Shown piece after piece: positions 24,993 through 39,200 of a stretch of 64,000 nucleotides of DNA. How positions within the stretch are numbered: the first letter of the stretch is position 1; the number at the start of each line of letters is the position of its first letter. The DNA comes from Piper betle (taxonomy: Eukaryota > Streptophyta > Magnoliopsida > Piperales > Piperaceae): assembly GCA_033002965.1 (NCBI GenBank), contig JAURVB010014088.1, positions 56,001 through 120,000 on the forward strand, given 5' to 3'. Below the pieces are notes generated by a model. That model had not been told where the DNA came from and made no database searches. It saw nothing but the letters and a program-made list of their open reading frames with translations. A program made the translations under genes and the position numbers.

Positions 24993-26420
24993 TTAAACTA
25001 CAGTTTGCAGCTTGTTATTGATCGTGCCAATCATGATCGGTTCAAATGCCGCAAGGATGCATTCTTCTTCTTGTGCTTGTTGCTTAATTGTCCGTTGGCT
25101 GATAAAGCCTGTGAAACATATAACTAGTAGAGTTGATGTAAGGCCGATTGGAAATCCAATCCCTGCAGCCACCCAAGAGAACAATGGAATTTCCTTTTCA
25201 TATTTTTTCGCTAGAGCTTCTTCAGGTATTGAACTGTCATTGTAGGGAACCTGAATTTGAACCCCACACAGCCCACCGTTGTTCATAAAATCAATTGGGT
25301 CATTCATCCGATCCATCCGGCCTCCTGTCGGAATCTTTCCATGAGCTCTTTGTTGCTCAAATCGAGTGTCGTTAGCTGCCCAAGTTCAGCAAATGACATG
25401 GGAATCTCACCAGACAGGTTGTTGTGTGACAAAATCAAGCTCTCAATGTTCTCTAGGCCACCAAAACTTGATGGAATTTTGCCAGACAGATGATTGTATA
25501 TTAAGTTCATGGCTTTCACACCTTTCAATCCTCCCAATGAGGTTGGAATTTTTTCCTGACAGTTGATTGTTTGAGAGATCCAACAAAGAGTAGATGTCAA
25601 GGCTGGACTTCTTCAGCGGCTGCATAACTTCCTTCCAATTGACCAAAGGATCTTGGGACTCAAGTTTGGAAGGTAACAAATCTAAGAGTGCTGATGGAAG
25701 AGTCTTAGGCGTTTGGATCATACCCATAAGATCCCCAAGCTGTTGTGGGATCTTTCCCTCAAATTTGTTGCTTGAAAGGTCAAGGATTTGTAGGCTGGAG
25801 AGATTGTAAATGGAATTTGGGATGGGGCCACTCAGATGGTTTTTTCTCAACATCAACACTTTTGAGAGTAGATATCTGACCAATGAATTCAGGTAATGTC
25901 CCACTGATCTCGTTGTTGTGGCGATCAAACTGCTCTAGGGAGCTCCAACCTGGAATGCCCTCCGGCAAGTGACCCGAAACCTGTTGTGTCCCAAAGAGAG
26001 TATCCTCATTTGCTGCCCAAAGCTGGTGGGGATCTCACGCTGAAACTGATTGTTTGAGAAGTCAACAGAAGAAAGATGCGATCAGTATGGATCGAAAACA
26101 GGAAACTCGCTTCCAGATAATCTGTTGTCAGATAAATCCAGCTTCAGAAGTAGTCGAATCTTCGACAAAGATGGAGGAAGCTGACCAGTGAAGTTGTTTC
26201 CACTCAGTATAAGGATCATGATTTCGTTCGCATTCCCAATATTATCAGGCAGCTCGCCAGAAAATTGGTTCTTGAAAGATCAAGGACGGAGAGATTCTGA
26301 GACTCGAGTCCTGGAGGAAGTTGGCCTGTTTGCTGGGTCTGGGATAGATTTATACCCCCACCCCCCGAGAGATGCTGATGGAGTTGATCCTTGGGGAGAA
26401 TCAAGGACGGGGCTGCGTCT
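24993..26420 (-). pseudogene. LRR receptor-like protein (RLP) pseudogene, 5'-truncated
   Basis: Reading right to left, fragments in changing frames spell plant-type leucine-rich repeats: LSGPIPNSIYNLSSLQILDL, SNKFEGKIPQQLGDLMGMIQ, LDLSNNQLSGK, LSGKIPSSFGGLENIESLIL and NNLSGEIPMSFAELGQLTTL. Next come an island-like NGGLCGVQIQVP cap, an acidic juxtamembrane stretch (IPEEALAKKYEKE), one transmembrane helix (WVAAGIGFPIGLTSTLLVIC) and a short cytosolic tail. That order is typical of an RLP without kinase domain. The frame changes near 25310, 25540, 25850, 25970 and 26280, and the N-terminal repeats and signal peptide are missing beyond about 26420. Intact relatives are plasma-membrane receptors in immunity or development. 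Confidence 0.85.
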
Positions 26421-26429
26421 CTTGGGGGA

Positions 26430-28069
26430 AGAAGCTAAAAAATTTTCTAAGTAGTAGGGTAGCAGAGTGGGGAAGTGACACTTCATTTGACTTCACTTGA
26501 CTTCCTTGCTAGTGCAATAATAATATAATAAAAGCCCAGTTCCATCCCACTCTCTTGCAAATCATGCCTTGCTTATTCTATTTCATCTTTCCACCACCGT
26601 TAATTACCATTTAAATACCATTGAAACTGCATCTCCCTCCCTTCCTAGGAATTCATTCATGTTCTACTTATTTTTCCATCTTTACACCATCAAACACCAT
26701 TGTACCCCCTAGCTATTCATGTTATTGTTTCGTTCCTTCTATGCACCAGCATCAACTACTATCAAATTTCATGCTCTAGTTGTTCCACCATCATCAACTA
26801 GCATTGAAACTAGCAAAATTCTTGTCTACTGCAAAGCAACGAAAAACAAAGGAGTCCCTAAAGTTGAACTCTTACCTTCTGCAAACAACTGTTGTCATGA
26901 CATCTTAAAACTCGTGTAACATAAGATAGAATCAGCAAGTTGAAATTAACTCAAAATATGCTCTGCTAGTCCACAAGAACGGTGACCCAGCTAGGAAAGT
27001 AGTATAAATCAGAAAATTGATACGTCAACTCAACTTAACCACAGTATTACAAAGACACGATGCAAAACAAGTGTTTCCACATTGGTAGCGTCCATGTAAA
27101 AAGCCTCCACAAAATGTCGAGCCAAGATGGTTAATACCTGATGATAAACGCCATAAAATGCTGATATAATCTTCCCATCCTCCACTACGCACACCAAAAA
27201 TTTGCATCCATTTTACCTGTTGTGCAACCAAAGCAAGCGTTCATCTTAGCATACAACCCCGTTCTTCAGATAATAAGTGTCATCCCCTACCCTCTAAAAC
27301 CAACACTAATCTGTCCAATATTCTTAGTTCCAACTGTTTAAGCTTGGAACAACTGAATGGAAGTGAACAAAAAAAAATCAGGAAAAACTGTATGAAAGTG
27401 CCACTCCAACTGCCGGTGATCAAACACTAAGCATTCAGATACACTTCCCAGTCTTTCCCATTATACGCCTATCGTTTATAAGGCTAACACTCCTAACACA
27501 ATAATTCATACAAGTTTTATGGCTATGATTTACGAAGAGGTATAGGTATTCTTGTGGAAATAAACGAATTTTCAGCAGCAAAGACTTATACGTCATAAGC
27601 TTTGCATCATAAGATATAATCTAGATGACTACCTGGAGTCTATAAGCTAAGAGATATCATACTGATGAATCAGCTCTTATCCAGTACACGTAAACATACG
27701 CAATTTACCTCGAACAATAACCTTGATATTTATTTTAATACAAAAATGAAGCAAAAATAAAATATGACAATGTCGTACGTTCAGAACTATCACCCCCAAA
27801 GTGTCAAAAGCCAAAAAGATTTGGCAAGATTGAAAGCATGAGCTGCTGCACTAAAGGCAAGACTATAGACTTAATTGAAACCTGACAAGGAGAAAAAACT
27901 TGAAAGCTCAGACACCTAAAGCAACCATAATATTAAGATCAGAATATGAACCTCATTTCAGCTAAAATGGATGGAAAACAATACATATACAACAGTAGAA
28001 GCCTGATCTCACAACCTCCAGCTATCACAAAAGGGGCGTCACTGCGTATATAATGATCACCAAGTTTGA
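26430..28069. other. Intergenic region / 3' flank of the XS gene
   Basis: AT-rich DNA without a recognisable exon. The part nearest 28069 should include the 3' UTR of the XS-domain gene. Confidence 0.5.
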
Positions 28070-31000
28070 CTAAGCAGATATATCCAATTCCTTTCTGCTC
28101 TTTATGATTGCTTTCTTCCGAAGGTCAAAATCAACCTTATTAAGATCTAGAGCAGTACCCAAATAGCCATATAGGATCCTCCTCTTCTTTCGTGTTCTCT
28201 CATTTACCCATACCAATAATGGATTCTTCTCATCATCTTCACCAGATTTTTTGGAGGCTTGTGCGCGGTCCCATCCCTTGCGTCCATGATGATTCCTCTC
28301 AAAATATCCAGCGAGACCTTCTGCCTCAATCAAACCTGAAATGTTGTTGGCAAATTTCACAATAGTGATGCCCAAATGGCCATCCTTCCCGTACAAAGAC
28401 TTTGACTTGCCACCTCCAAATCCAAGATCTGAAAACCAGTTTTATGTTTGTTTTTTAAGAGAGATAAAACAAGACAGAAATGCAGCAAGCATTTGCAGAA
28501 AAAAACAAAGAAACCTCAGAAGAAGAGAAAGAAATAAAATTCAGTTAATTCGAAGGTTGAAAGCAACAATGAAAATTCAAGTAAGCCCAAAATTAAAAGA
28601 AATCTAATGCAAGGACATACATAGTGTCACAGGGGTCAATTTAGGGGATAAATTTTTTCCCGTAACACATAGAATAAAAGAAAAGCCATTCAACTTGTGG
28701 CAGTAAAAGCTAGAGAGGTTAAAGATGATAGCAAACACAAATACAATTATTTAGGATTGGTGTCCTCAGGTTGATTGCTTGTAAATTCCAGTTACAAACC
28801 CCTACCCATGCAAAAGTAAACTGACATGTTTAACGTCGGTAAAAATTACACAGACATCCTACAGATCTCAAAAGATTACTAGTCAGAAAAAAAAAATCAA
28901 AGTTGCACACTTCAAGCAGGAGGATAAAAAATTTATATCTTATTCACATTGTATATCATTTTAAAAGTAAACTATAAATCCAGAAATAACATGCAATGAC
29001 AAAAGCAAAAACGTTAGAGGTGGCACACAAAAAGTACAGAGGTTATATGCCTCTGTTTCATCCTAGCAAGAAGGTAATATTCCTTACAACTACAGCATAG
29101 AGACCCAAACTTCTACTCTTCTTCTTCTTCTTCCACCTGGTACCCAAAAGGTGACGGGGGTATGGACCCTAAACTAGAATCCATACAATTAAAAATGGCA
29201 AAATTTTTGAAGGCCGGATGCCCTTCCTAATGTCAACACCCTCCTCCTTCATCCAGGCTACCCAAACTTTTATTGAAAAAAAGAAGTACCGGATACATCT
29301 AAAAAAAGCGGTCAATTCACAAATGAAGTATTCCTGACAACACAAACACATAAACCCAAACTGCTGCATAAGGACTAAAAATTTACTTCAACAATCAAAG
29401 CAAAAAGTATAATACACAAAGGAACATTACCAACAACAACAGCATATAGACTCAAACTCCCATATAAAACCTTAAAAATTTCTTGAGGTACTCAAAACAA
29501 TTCCAACCCAGGCCTAAAGTTATAAAACATCCCCAACAACAACAGCATATAGACTCAAACTCCCATGCAAAACCTAAAATATTATTCAAGCAAGTCAAAA
29601 CATATCCAAGCCAAGCCTAAATTTATACCACACTTGATTTTAGCCGCCAATCTAAGAAAGTGGTCAAAGTTCTCACCAATTCCTAACTCGCTTTGATGTT
29701 ATATACATTATATAATGATGCAGAAAGAAATAACTAAAAGTTCAATGTAAGCAACGTGTGCTAGCAATGACTGATGACAAACAACAATAAAAAACCCTAA
29801 GTAGGGAAAAAAAGTGAAACAGAACTTTATGGCTTGGGATCACAAAGGAGAAATAACATAGAAACAACTGAAAGAAGCAATGTTAAAAAGTTTATGGCCT
29901 GGGATCTCAAACACTCCCTCACACTGTTCAACTAGGCTCTTCATCATCCAAATTCACTATTACAAGAAGTACATCTATTCGAAGGTGGTCTTATCTTTAC
30001 CGTTTCGCAATAATAAAGATCCTCGAATTGATCTACAATCTGTTGTGGTGACATATTAACTCCCTTGAGCTGTAATGGCCTTCTAAAAGCTCAAGCACTA
30101 CACCAAAAAAATAAGATTAAAAAGTTCAATAAAATCATCACTTATGCACACCTGGTGCTATGGAAACCTAGAGAGGCCCTTAGGAAGAAACTCCACTGAC
30201 AAGCAAGGGTATTCTGAAACTGTAAGTCTCTGGCAAACAAGGAAAATGCTAACCAGGGATTTGGGTGGGCAGCGGGGTGGGGGGAGGGAGGTCAATAGTG
30301 GAGCTCCGGAAAATAGAAACCAAACTTGGAACAAATTAATCTATAGACCATGCTATTTTGTCCAATCCTGTCCCTTTTTCCCCATCCAGATGACCGACCA
30401 ACAATGAGCTACAGCCAGCCTACAATAAAAAAGGAACCAGGTTTGCTTCTCATCCTATCAACAAACAAAGAGCCTCCACCAGCCTTCTTGTCTTACTCGT
30501 CTCCGACCGTGCCACAGAATGGCAGTTGGGATGGTCAAAAGCAAGGAGATCTATAGGCTCATCATGTTAAATATCAAATAAAGTTCAAGCCATGAAAGCG
30601 GGATAGCTCCAAAGCATCATCTCTGTAAGAATAGCATTCACAACAGTGAAGGCTGCTTGTAAACCTAGTCTATAAACCAAAAATAATCTATCAGACTGGA
30701 CCAATCAAGGCCAATCAAAAAACCTGCATCCAACAAAATCTACATAAAAGCAGACCGCATCATCGGGATACACTGCTCTTCATACATATGTACTTGCTTA
30801 TCAATAAATAGAGAGGATCTCATAAACATGAAATAAAAATTGGATAGAATAGTGAATTTACAGTGCATCACCAATTTGTCTTCTGCATCACGAAACAATA
30901 ACATCCTAAGATTTCATTGGCGTGATAGGCGAACAAATGTCCCTTAGAAATTTCATTTATAAATCTCTTCCAAGACTAGTTTACAAGAAGATCATAGCAA

Positions 31001-32805
31001 GAAAAGATAGATAGGTAACTCTTCCTGCACTTTAGACTGTCTGACTTCTCTAAATATACATAAAGCTGCGAGCCAAAAGTTGGATAAAATATAATAAAAG
31101 ACAAAAAGAAGATGTCGAGTAAATGATGCACATGCTGTGGATTGCAGTAACTACCGATGCTATACACTGAATTGATCAGGACTAAGGATGAGAATATGCC
31201 TCAACCATACCAGACACATATGTACTCCCAGACATATATGTACTCCTAAAAGCGAAACAAGATGTCAAGCAACAAAAAGCATGGATAATCAAATATGTAA
31301 TAAAAGGAAGCAACACGTGAACGAGATACCCAAAGCAGGATTGCGAATAAGATGACAACATACACAAATGAAATAGGTGTATTGAAAGATAGAACTGTTC
31401 AAGATGACTGAACCATACAAAAGTAAAAAACTAGTATACCTACCTCTAATCTCAGCATCCATATCCTTGTTACCCATACCATCCATCCGCCCATCATTTC
31501 GCTTTCCCAAGATCGTATTATGTACGATTACTATAGGAGGCCATATAATCAGATCATCCCTGTTAGCTGCTTGTTCATCGGCAGGCAGTGACTGGTATGA
31601 TTTGGAGTCATCGGGTGCTTTCCAGTAATTCCAACCCATCAGAACGCACAATGCCTTGTGAAAGCCAAGATGGTCAGTGCGTTCCACTGATGAATTGTAG
31701 GCGTGCATGATTAGACCATGAACATCTGCGTAATCCTTGGATTTAAAGTCCCTGTGGTATCAAGCCAATGAATAAAAAACATATCAGTCTTAGCAAGGTA
31801 TATATTATAGCAATAATTGGCAAGAATACTACTACTTCCTAAACAGTCACGCATGGATAATTTCACCGAACCTGTCACATACGAGACAAGGCAAAGGTCC
31901 GTGCTTTCCACCTTCCAAGTATTTATTCTTCTGCGAAGCGCTCTCATTCACCGACTTCGAGAACGCAAGGAAGGCCTTCTTAAGAGCTGCCGGATCCACA
32001 TCAAGGTGCTGCCTCTTCAAAGCATAGCTATCGCCACCAACAAGCCCTCTCGGAGAATGCAGATGGACGCTCCCATCTATCTCACCATCACCTCTCGCGT
32101 ATTTCATAGGCCGCCGACGCCCATCACCATCTTCACGGCGGCGAGGGCTGACTGCCGCCCTGTGACCAGCGTACTCGAGCCTGTCGGAGCTACGACGACG
32201 CCCATCCTGGTCGGGATTTCGGCCATACCCATTGTAATGAAGAAGCTGATGCTGGTTGTTCTGCAGCAAGACCTCGCCAGCGTGACCCCTCGCCCTCGCC
32301 CTCTCGTCGTCATCTTCGAGCTTCCTCTTGTGCGAGGCGAGCTCCTCCTGCGGAACACGAACCCGACCATCCAATAATCCCCGGGACTCCCAGTAATCAC
32401 CACGATCGTACCCGCCCCGAAGGTACGCGTCGGGAGGGCTCATCACCGGGGCAGACGAGTATGAAGGCGGGTGAAACCCCGTGCGGCCATGCTCCGCCCA
32501 TCCCCGATCAGGCGCCGCCGGGGCGAGGGGAGGGTGATCGTCGGGGGGAGGGCGAAATAGGAGCGATGGGTTCCGTCGGCCAAGAGGATGGTACGTCGCT
32601 CGAGGTTGTGGAAGCCGTAGGCCGGGGGCGGCGGGAGAGAGGGGTCGGGGAGGGTTTGGAAGCGGGGAGTAGAGACGGTGGGCGGAGGAGTGGCGGGGGT
32701 AGGGTTGGTGGCAGGTTTGGGTTTGGGATCGGTGGCGGTGGCGGTGGCGGTGGCGGGGGTGTCCCATCGGGATTTCCGGCGGGGGCCGGAGGAGGAGGGT
32801 TTCAT
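28070..32805 (-). CDS. XS-domain protein with zf-XS finger (SGS3-related class)
   Basis: Three exons (31872-32805, 31444-31751, 28070-28428) with a 3.0-kb second intron; about 533 residues if one base is allowed for. The N-terminus (MKPSSSGPRRKSRWDT) is Pro/Thr-rich with an alternating AT run, then DGTHRSYFALPP, a segment I recall in plant XS proteins. A Cys-x2-Cys...His-x4-His finger follows (CLVCDRDFKSKDYADVHGL), then the XS domain: DLIIWPPIVIVHNT, GRMDGMGNKDMDAEIR, GGGKSKSLYGKDGHLGITIV, GYFERNHHGRKGWDRAQ and RILYGYLGTALDLNKVD. XS domains bind RNA in SGS3-type proteins of small-RNA pathways. No coiled coil or XH domain follows. The frame breaks inside a C6 run at 32543-32548: one extra C restores continuity and makes all three exon phases agree, so the lesion may be an assembly error. 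Confidence 0.88.
29430..29570. repeat. Imperfect direct repeat in XS-gene intron 2
   Basis: CCAACAACAACAGCATATAG followed by ACTCAAACTCCCA occurs at 29430 and again at 29533 (period 103). A weaker third relative lies at about 29088-29125. Confidence 0.8.
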
Positions 32806-32959
32806 GGGCGGGGGAGAAGAACCTCTCCCCGTCCCGATTCTCTAAAAATATCTCTTCGGCAAGTTCCGGTGCCTGCGCCACTTCACTGTCTCCACGCCCA
32901 AACAACAAAAAGACACACTAATCTCATCCTCATTATTAATAAACACGTAGATTACATCT

Positions 32960-35060
32960 AATCGTCTATTTTTTATATCATTCACTCAGAATTAATTAAT
33001 CCATAAACTCAACTCCAAAAATTAATAGATATACAAATCAATTGGCAACTTTTGTGGTAACAAAATAAGAAAAAACATTGCCAGCTCAAGCACGCGAACA
33101 AAAATATTCTAATCTTAATACTAGAAAATCATTAAAAAATAATTAAATGTAAAGAATATCACAACTTGGGTGAAAACATTCAAGTATACCATACTTTTTC
33201 ATCCCCGTATTTATTTTTTCTTCGTATCTTTTTTTTCCATTTTCAAGTTTATGCAATATATATCATAACTTCTCAACATAAACCTCTCTTGAATAACTTT
33301 AACCTGTTAGAAGTTCACCTTCTCATATATTTATATTTTTAAAAAAATAATCGAATAAATGGATAATATTACAATTTAAACTAATATATGAAAAATACCG
33401 TAATTTAAATATAGAAATTATTAGTAAATAAATAAATATAACTAATATCATAAAGTTTTCAAAGTTAAAAATAAATATATGTTAAGTAAAAAAACTCAAA
33501 TAAAAATCTCAAATGAGGTATAAATAATAAAAATAAAACAACGACAAAGTATAATACAACAATGCATGAAACAAAATCTCATAAATAAACAATCAATGAC
33601 GTTAATAGTAAAGCTGAAAATGATAATGACAAAGACTTATATTTTGTACAGGAGAGAGAGGAAAACAAATAATTAAATTATAAATGAACCATGATTATTT
33701 AAAAAATAAAAAGAGTAATGTACACATAGTTGTGTTTACATTTTAAAACTATATTTTTTTATGAAAATCCTCGTATATCAAAAAATATTGTTAGCACATT
33801 TAAAATGATGGGATGAAATACCAATTTTTAGAAAGGGATGGAGGAGGGTGTATGATGAATCCTTTCACTACGAATTTATATCTTTTAGATAAATCAATAT
33901 TCTTTAATTTTATTGTAATATATTTTAAAAATGTGTATGCATAATATGAAAAATATTATCCTAATTCTCCACCCACGTCCTTGTATAATTATCTACATTA
34001 GATTTTATGTATCATAGTTAATGTTAACCTTTATATTTTATAATGCACGTGGAAACCATAGGTACAACATTATTCATATAATATTTTATATTGTGTCATA
34101 TCATATCATACAAAGGAAATGCACCCTATTAGAATCAACATGTTAGACGCCTATTTGGAATAATGATGTGCTAAATATTTGCTTATAACAAAATTAGTGA
34201 AAATTTCTTAAAACTTTATTAGTAACAATAAGATAGCAGTAGTAGTTATAATAATAATAATATAACAGTCTTAATTTAAGTTTTTATATTTATTTGAATA
34301 AGTAAAAATCATACGTAGATTTACTTTTGAATGAATTATATTTTTTAAGTGGAAGGGGTGAGGGCAATATGGCCTAGTCAATTTTTTATAATTTAAAATA
34401 AATATTTTTTAAAGAAATATTGTATAGTTTGTACAAGCAATTTTTATTAAGTGTAAAAACCACTCAAATTAGAGAAAAACTGAAGGATTATTGATTACAT
34501 TATATGAATATATATGCATGGACAATAATATACGTGTACTTAAAGAACGAAAATGAAGAAATTATTTTATAATTATTTTCGATGTTCAAGACAAAAGTTT
34601 GTTTTACTCTTCAAAGACTACAAATAAAACTCAAAACAATTACTATTCTAAAGTGACAAAATATCTATTAAAAATATTATATAAATCCTCTAACTAAAAT
34701 ATTATTATGTATATCTTTTAACTTTATTTTTGTCAATATTTTAATTGTTCTTTCATCATATATAAAAGTGCCGTCACTTGATTTTATCTAACACAAATCT
34801 TACTTCTAAGCATAAAGCATTATTTATTTAAAAAAAAACTTAATTAATTTCAAAATTATATTTATATAAATCAGAATCGACGAGTCACAAAATATTTTAA
34901 AACAATACAATATTAAATACACGATTTAACACAACTTAAATATTTTGTTAAGTTTCAATACACTGAATTTAAAATAAAAAGTTTAGACATCAGACACAGA
35001 CCGTACAATGATTCGGCTCCACCTCAGTTCACACATCACAACGGACCCCTACCAACACAC
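32960..35060. other. AT-rich divergent intergenic region between the XS gene and TBP
   Basis: About 2 kb of very AT-rich sequence with no coding exon, no clear terminal repeats and no RNA gene that I can recognise. It contains the promoters of both flanking genes at its ends. Confidence 0.55.
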
Positions 35061-35091
35061 GATTGAAAAGACGTACGACCTATACCCGCAC

Positions 35092-35099
35092 TATAAATA
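35092..35099 (+). promoter_or_regulatory. TATA box of the TBP gene
   Basis: TATAAATA sits about 30 bases upstream of a pyrimidine-rich stretch that begins the likely 5' UTR exon. That exon ends at about 35213 at a good donor (GCAAG/GTACCG). The gene for TATA-binding protein thus appears to have a TATA promoter itself. Confidence 0.65.
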
Positions 35100-36277
35100 A
35101 CGACCACCCTCAATATCAATATATAAGATCGTGCCCTTCGGCGTCTAATCTCCTTTTTCCCCCCGGCGCCGCGCCTAAGGCTTCTGCCTTCCAGAAGCGT
35201 TCCTTCTCCGCAAGGTACCGTCTCTCCTCACTCGCTGGTGCCGATCGCCGGCGAGCTTCCCCGTTCTCCGATCTACTTACTAGGGCCGATCTGTTGTTGT
35301 AGGCTCCCGATCGGTTTTTTCGGGGAGATCTGGTTTAGGGTTTGAGCTGAGCGACTCGCCGATCCGGTCTTTGTTTGTGCTGTTCTGATGTCCGGGATGG
35401 TGTTTGACGGTTTGGGTGTAGAATTTGACGGCAGGGCTGCGTAGGGGAGCTTGGGATTTGACTGGGAGAGGAGGGGCGGTGTGGTGGTTTTCGGCGGGTC
35501 TGCTCGGGAGATTTGGTTGGAGTGGTATGAATTCGGAGTGTGGGATTTGGATTTCCTTGGCTTAGTCATAGGTGATTTTGGTTTTAATTTTTGTAATTTG
35601 CAAAAGAAGGGGGAGTGACTATCTGGAATGATTTGGACTTCTATGATTTGACTGCGGATGTAGTGTGCGATTGCGTGGAATAAGAAGAAGAAATCACAAT
35701 CCAGAGTTACAATATTAGGATGTGAAAAAGAGGAGGAATGTTAGACAATATAGAGTTACAGTATAGGATGCGTGGTAAGAGGTTTTAAGATATTAGATTT
35801 ACAGTTTAGGACGTGGACCATTTGGCTTTGAGTGTGTAAGAGAATTCTCTCTGATGAAGAAGGTGGCTTCAAGATGTGGCTGAAGTGGGGAGTAATGGAA
35901 CAAATTCGTTTCGTCATTTTAAAAGTGAAACTTCTATTTTTTACTGGATGACCTTATGTGCATCGTGCAAGCCTTGTTTGTATCAGTTATAGTTATTTGG
36001 CGTTAAATTTTTGTTATTTGTTTGTGTAGGAAACTCTGAGCATAAAAATTTTGAGTTTTTGGAAATGTAGGTTTGCTCGGAATATACTGTCAATCACTGA
36101 AAATTCATTTCCCCCCCTATTTCTTACTGAGATTGCAGCAGGATCTTTGAAGTTCTGTTGTGGGATTTAACATTGGCAGGTTAATCAGCAGAGGATCTGA
36201 TTTGCAAATTCTAACTTCTGTTGACATATATTGGGTGGTTGGGGAAATACCATATACTAGGAGCATTAAGCACTTGG

Positions 36278-39200
36278 ATGGCTGATCAACCTCTGGAAGG
36301 AAGCCAGGCAGTAGACCTATCAAAACACCCATCTGGAATTGTGCCAACACTCCAGTAAGTTTTCCTCATCTTTTCTTTCATCCATCTCTTGACTGAATTG
36401 TAATACTTGTAGCTAAGTAGGCTGACGAGTTTTAATACAATTTTTTGAAGGCGACCAAGATTTAAAATATCTTCAGGTGCAACGACAGTCAAATAGTTGT
36501 GTTTTTCTCATGTATGTTTGAGAAATAGCTATGCAAAAACAATCACCTGCCATTGAAAGTATTTTTTTATTCAACTATGGTTGAAGATGGAATATTCCTA
36601 GTGTGTCATGTTTTCACCTTCATAATAAAAATCCTACATGCATTTTGAAGTAGTTTTCATGATTAGCAGGCTAGTTTTTGTCTGTTCTCAAATTTTTGTG
36701 GCTCCTTCCTTGAATATCTGCAAAATCCTTGCTAGAAGCCATTCTTGGTGACAACACCGAGGAGACATGGCATAAAATCAATCAGAAGTTCAATCATGGC
36801 ATGTTCACTATTTAATCCTAATGCCTTTTACGTTGAAGGCCAATTCAATGACTCAAAAATAAATCTTTGGCATATATGCTTTGAAGATATGGTTATCTTT
36901 CTAATTAGGCATTTTTCTTTAAATCTTCTTCTGGATTGAAAGTTCCAGGAATGTGTAATCATAAACAGTTCTTGGTTGTACACTAACTTTTTGATAGGAT
37001 TTCATTGTGATTCAAGGGTAAAATCATGCAAAAACCTATCAAAACTTAGCTAAGGTTGAGGGCACACTTCACTGTCTTGGTGGATTGGGGTAAATTGAAT
37101 CACATATCTCAATTGTTGTAGCAACCCATGCCAAGTACAAATTGATGGGCCTTAGTCATCCCTTAAAAAAGTGGTTAACCTAGTTGAAAATCTAAGGGTT
37201 TGCCTCGACTTATATATTGTATCTTATTCTACGAGATATTGGATATAAGACTAAATTGTTTAGGTTATTATAATCTACCCTTAGTAAATTTTATCTTCAA
37301 TATATATATATATATAGCTCGTAGCCAGCTCCCTAGTCCATGTCTAGTCTAGCCCACAATCCAATACAATCTTAGGTCGACTCTGATACCACTTGTAATA
37401 ACTTAGTCAAAGTACAAATTGATGAGCCTTAGGTATCCCTTTAAAAGTGATTAACCTAGTTAAAGATCTATATGCACATCCCCACTTATATATTAGATCT
37501 TACCCTAAGTGATGTTAGATGTTAGACTAATTTTTGGGGTTATTATACTCATGTTTTAAGGGGCTGATACCTTGTGATAAAACTAAATTTTTTGATTTAT
37601 TTTGAATGCAAGAATACAACTTTATTTATAGACTTTAGAATTGTTTACGGATCGAGTTAGATCAAAAAACCTCGAGGCTTGATCCGGCTCTGTTCAAACT
37701 TGAGGGAAAAAAGCTTGATTTGCAAGCTCGAATCAAGGCACTCAATGCTGCTTGTAACTTAATTGGTCGGTCTTGAGTTTTATACATCTTGAACCAAATT
37801 GGCTTTTATAAGATGACTTGAAAGTTGAGTTTGACTTGATTTATAAGTAAAATTGATTTGACACAAATATATCAACACTACAATAATGGACTGATGATTC
37901 AACTTCCTCGAATATATCCAGGTCACAACTAATGATTCTTGTTTCTAACATATTTCCTAGATACAACTAATGAATCCACAAGCTACTAAAAATATCCCTC
38001 CTACCTATGGTAATAACTATAACATTGCAATTTTCACGATTAAAATATCAAAATATGAGTTATAATTTATCCTATGAAGTCTATTCTCTATATTCACAAA
38101 TTCATCTCATATCCCCCAGATTCAAAAGGGTAGCCTTTTGATTATGTCATGACGCTTTGGTTAGGCCGACTACTTTAATACTATATAGGCTACTTCTAAC
38201 TTTTATAGTGGTTCGTCCACTTTCTTTGGTGTAGCTTTAGTTTGTATTGGTACTGAATTGAATGAACATATTAAACAAAGGCGAGCAGTATAAGCCCTTT
38301 TGCTTCTGCCTGGGAAAGCTACGCACTCTTTAATCTAGGGCTTTGTTCACCTTTGGACATGAATACTATCCCATTCTCTACTCAAATCCGCGAAGTCGGT
38401 TGACTTATATTATTGGCAAAAACATAAAGGTAGTGACTAATATATATGTTGAGGCAAAGCCTTCCTACATGGGCTTAACATGGTAATAGAGCCCCACTTG
38501 AATGGCCCAAAAGAGGCGTGAATGTAGGCCCATAAGCAAGGCCTAATGGGCATGGACATATGGGGGAATGTTAGAGAGTAATCCTGTCTTGCTAAACTAT
38601 AAGAGTGGTTATTATTTATATATATTTGGTGGCAAAGCCTTCCTATAATGGCTACTCATCATGAGATAGAAGCCCAACCCCACTTATCTAAGCCAACTTG
38701 TCAATCATGACCCCACTTATCAAAGCCAGCCCATCAATCATATGCACATTCTGCAAGTACATTTGTCATGCCATTAAAAACCTAAAAGAGGCATGGATTA
38801 AGGCTCATGACCATGTTTGTAAATGGCTCAAAAGAGGCAAGTCCAAAAAGGTGCAAATGTAGGTTCACTTGTGGGCTTGATTGTGTGGGAGAATGTTAAA
38901 CAATAATCCACATCCTTAAAACATATAATTGGTGACTAATATACACGTGGAGGCAAAGCCTTCCTACATTGGCTAGTCATTTTGGGTGAGTCTAACCCCA
39001 TCTTAACACCAACACAAGGCAAGGTAATTCAATTCTCTTTGTGTGATCCAATCCTCTTTTTTTTTGTACAACCTAACAAAGATAATTCATACATTGCATT
39101 ATATGCGATAATTCGATTTAATTTGCCACATTCTCATGAATCTTTGGTCTTTAGAAGAAGTTTGCACATACAAGTACAAATGCCCCTATTAAAAAATAAA

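Noticed and set aside
31847..32908. XS gene starting in the upstream minus-strand frame at 32908
   Set aside because: That frame lacks the family start. The MKPSSSGPRRKSRWDT start at 32805 fits family members and needs only one base in the C run to join the rest.
32461..32961. Gly-rich 166-codon plus-strand frame
   Set aside because: It is the antisense of exon 1 of the XS gene; its Gly runs are the complement of the Ala/Thr-coding GGTGGC repeat.
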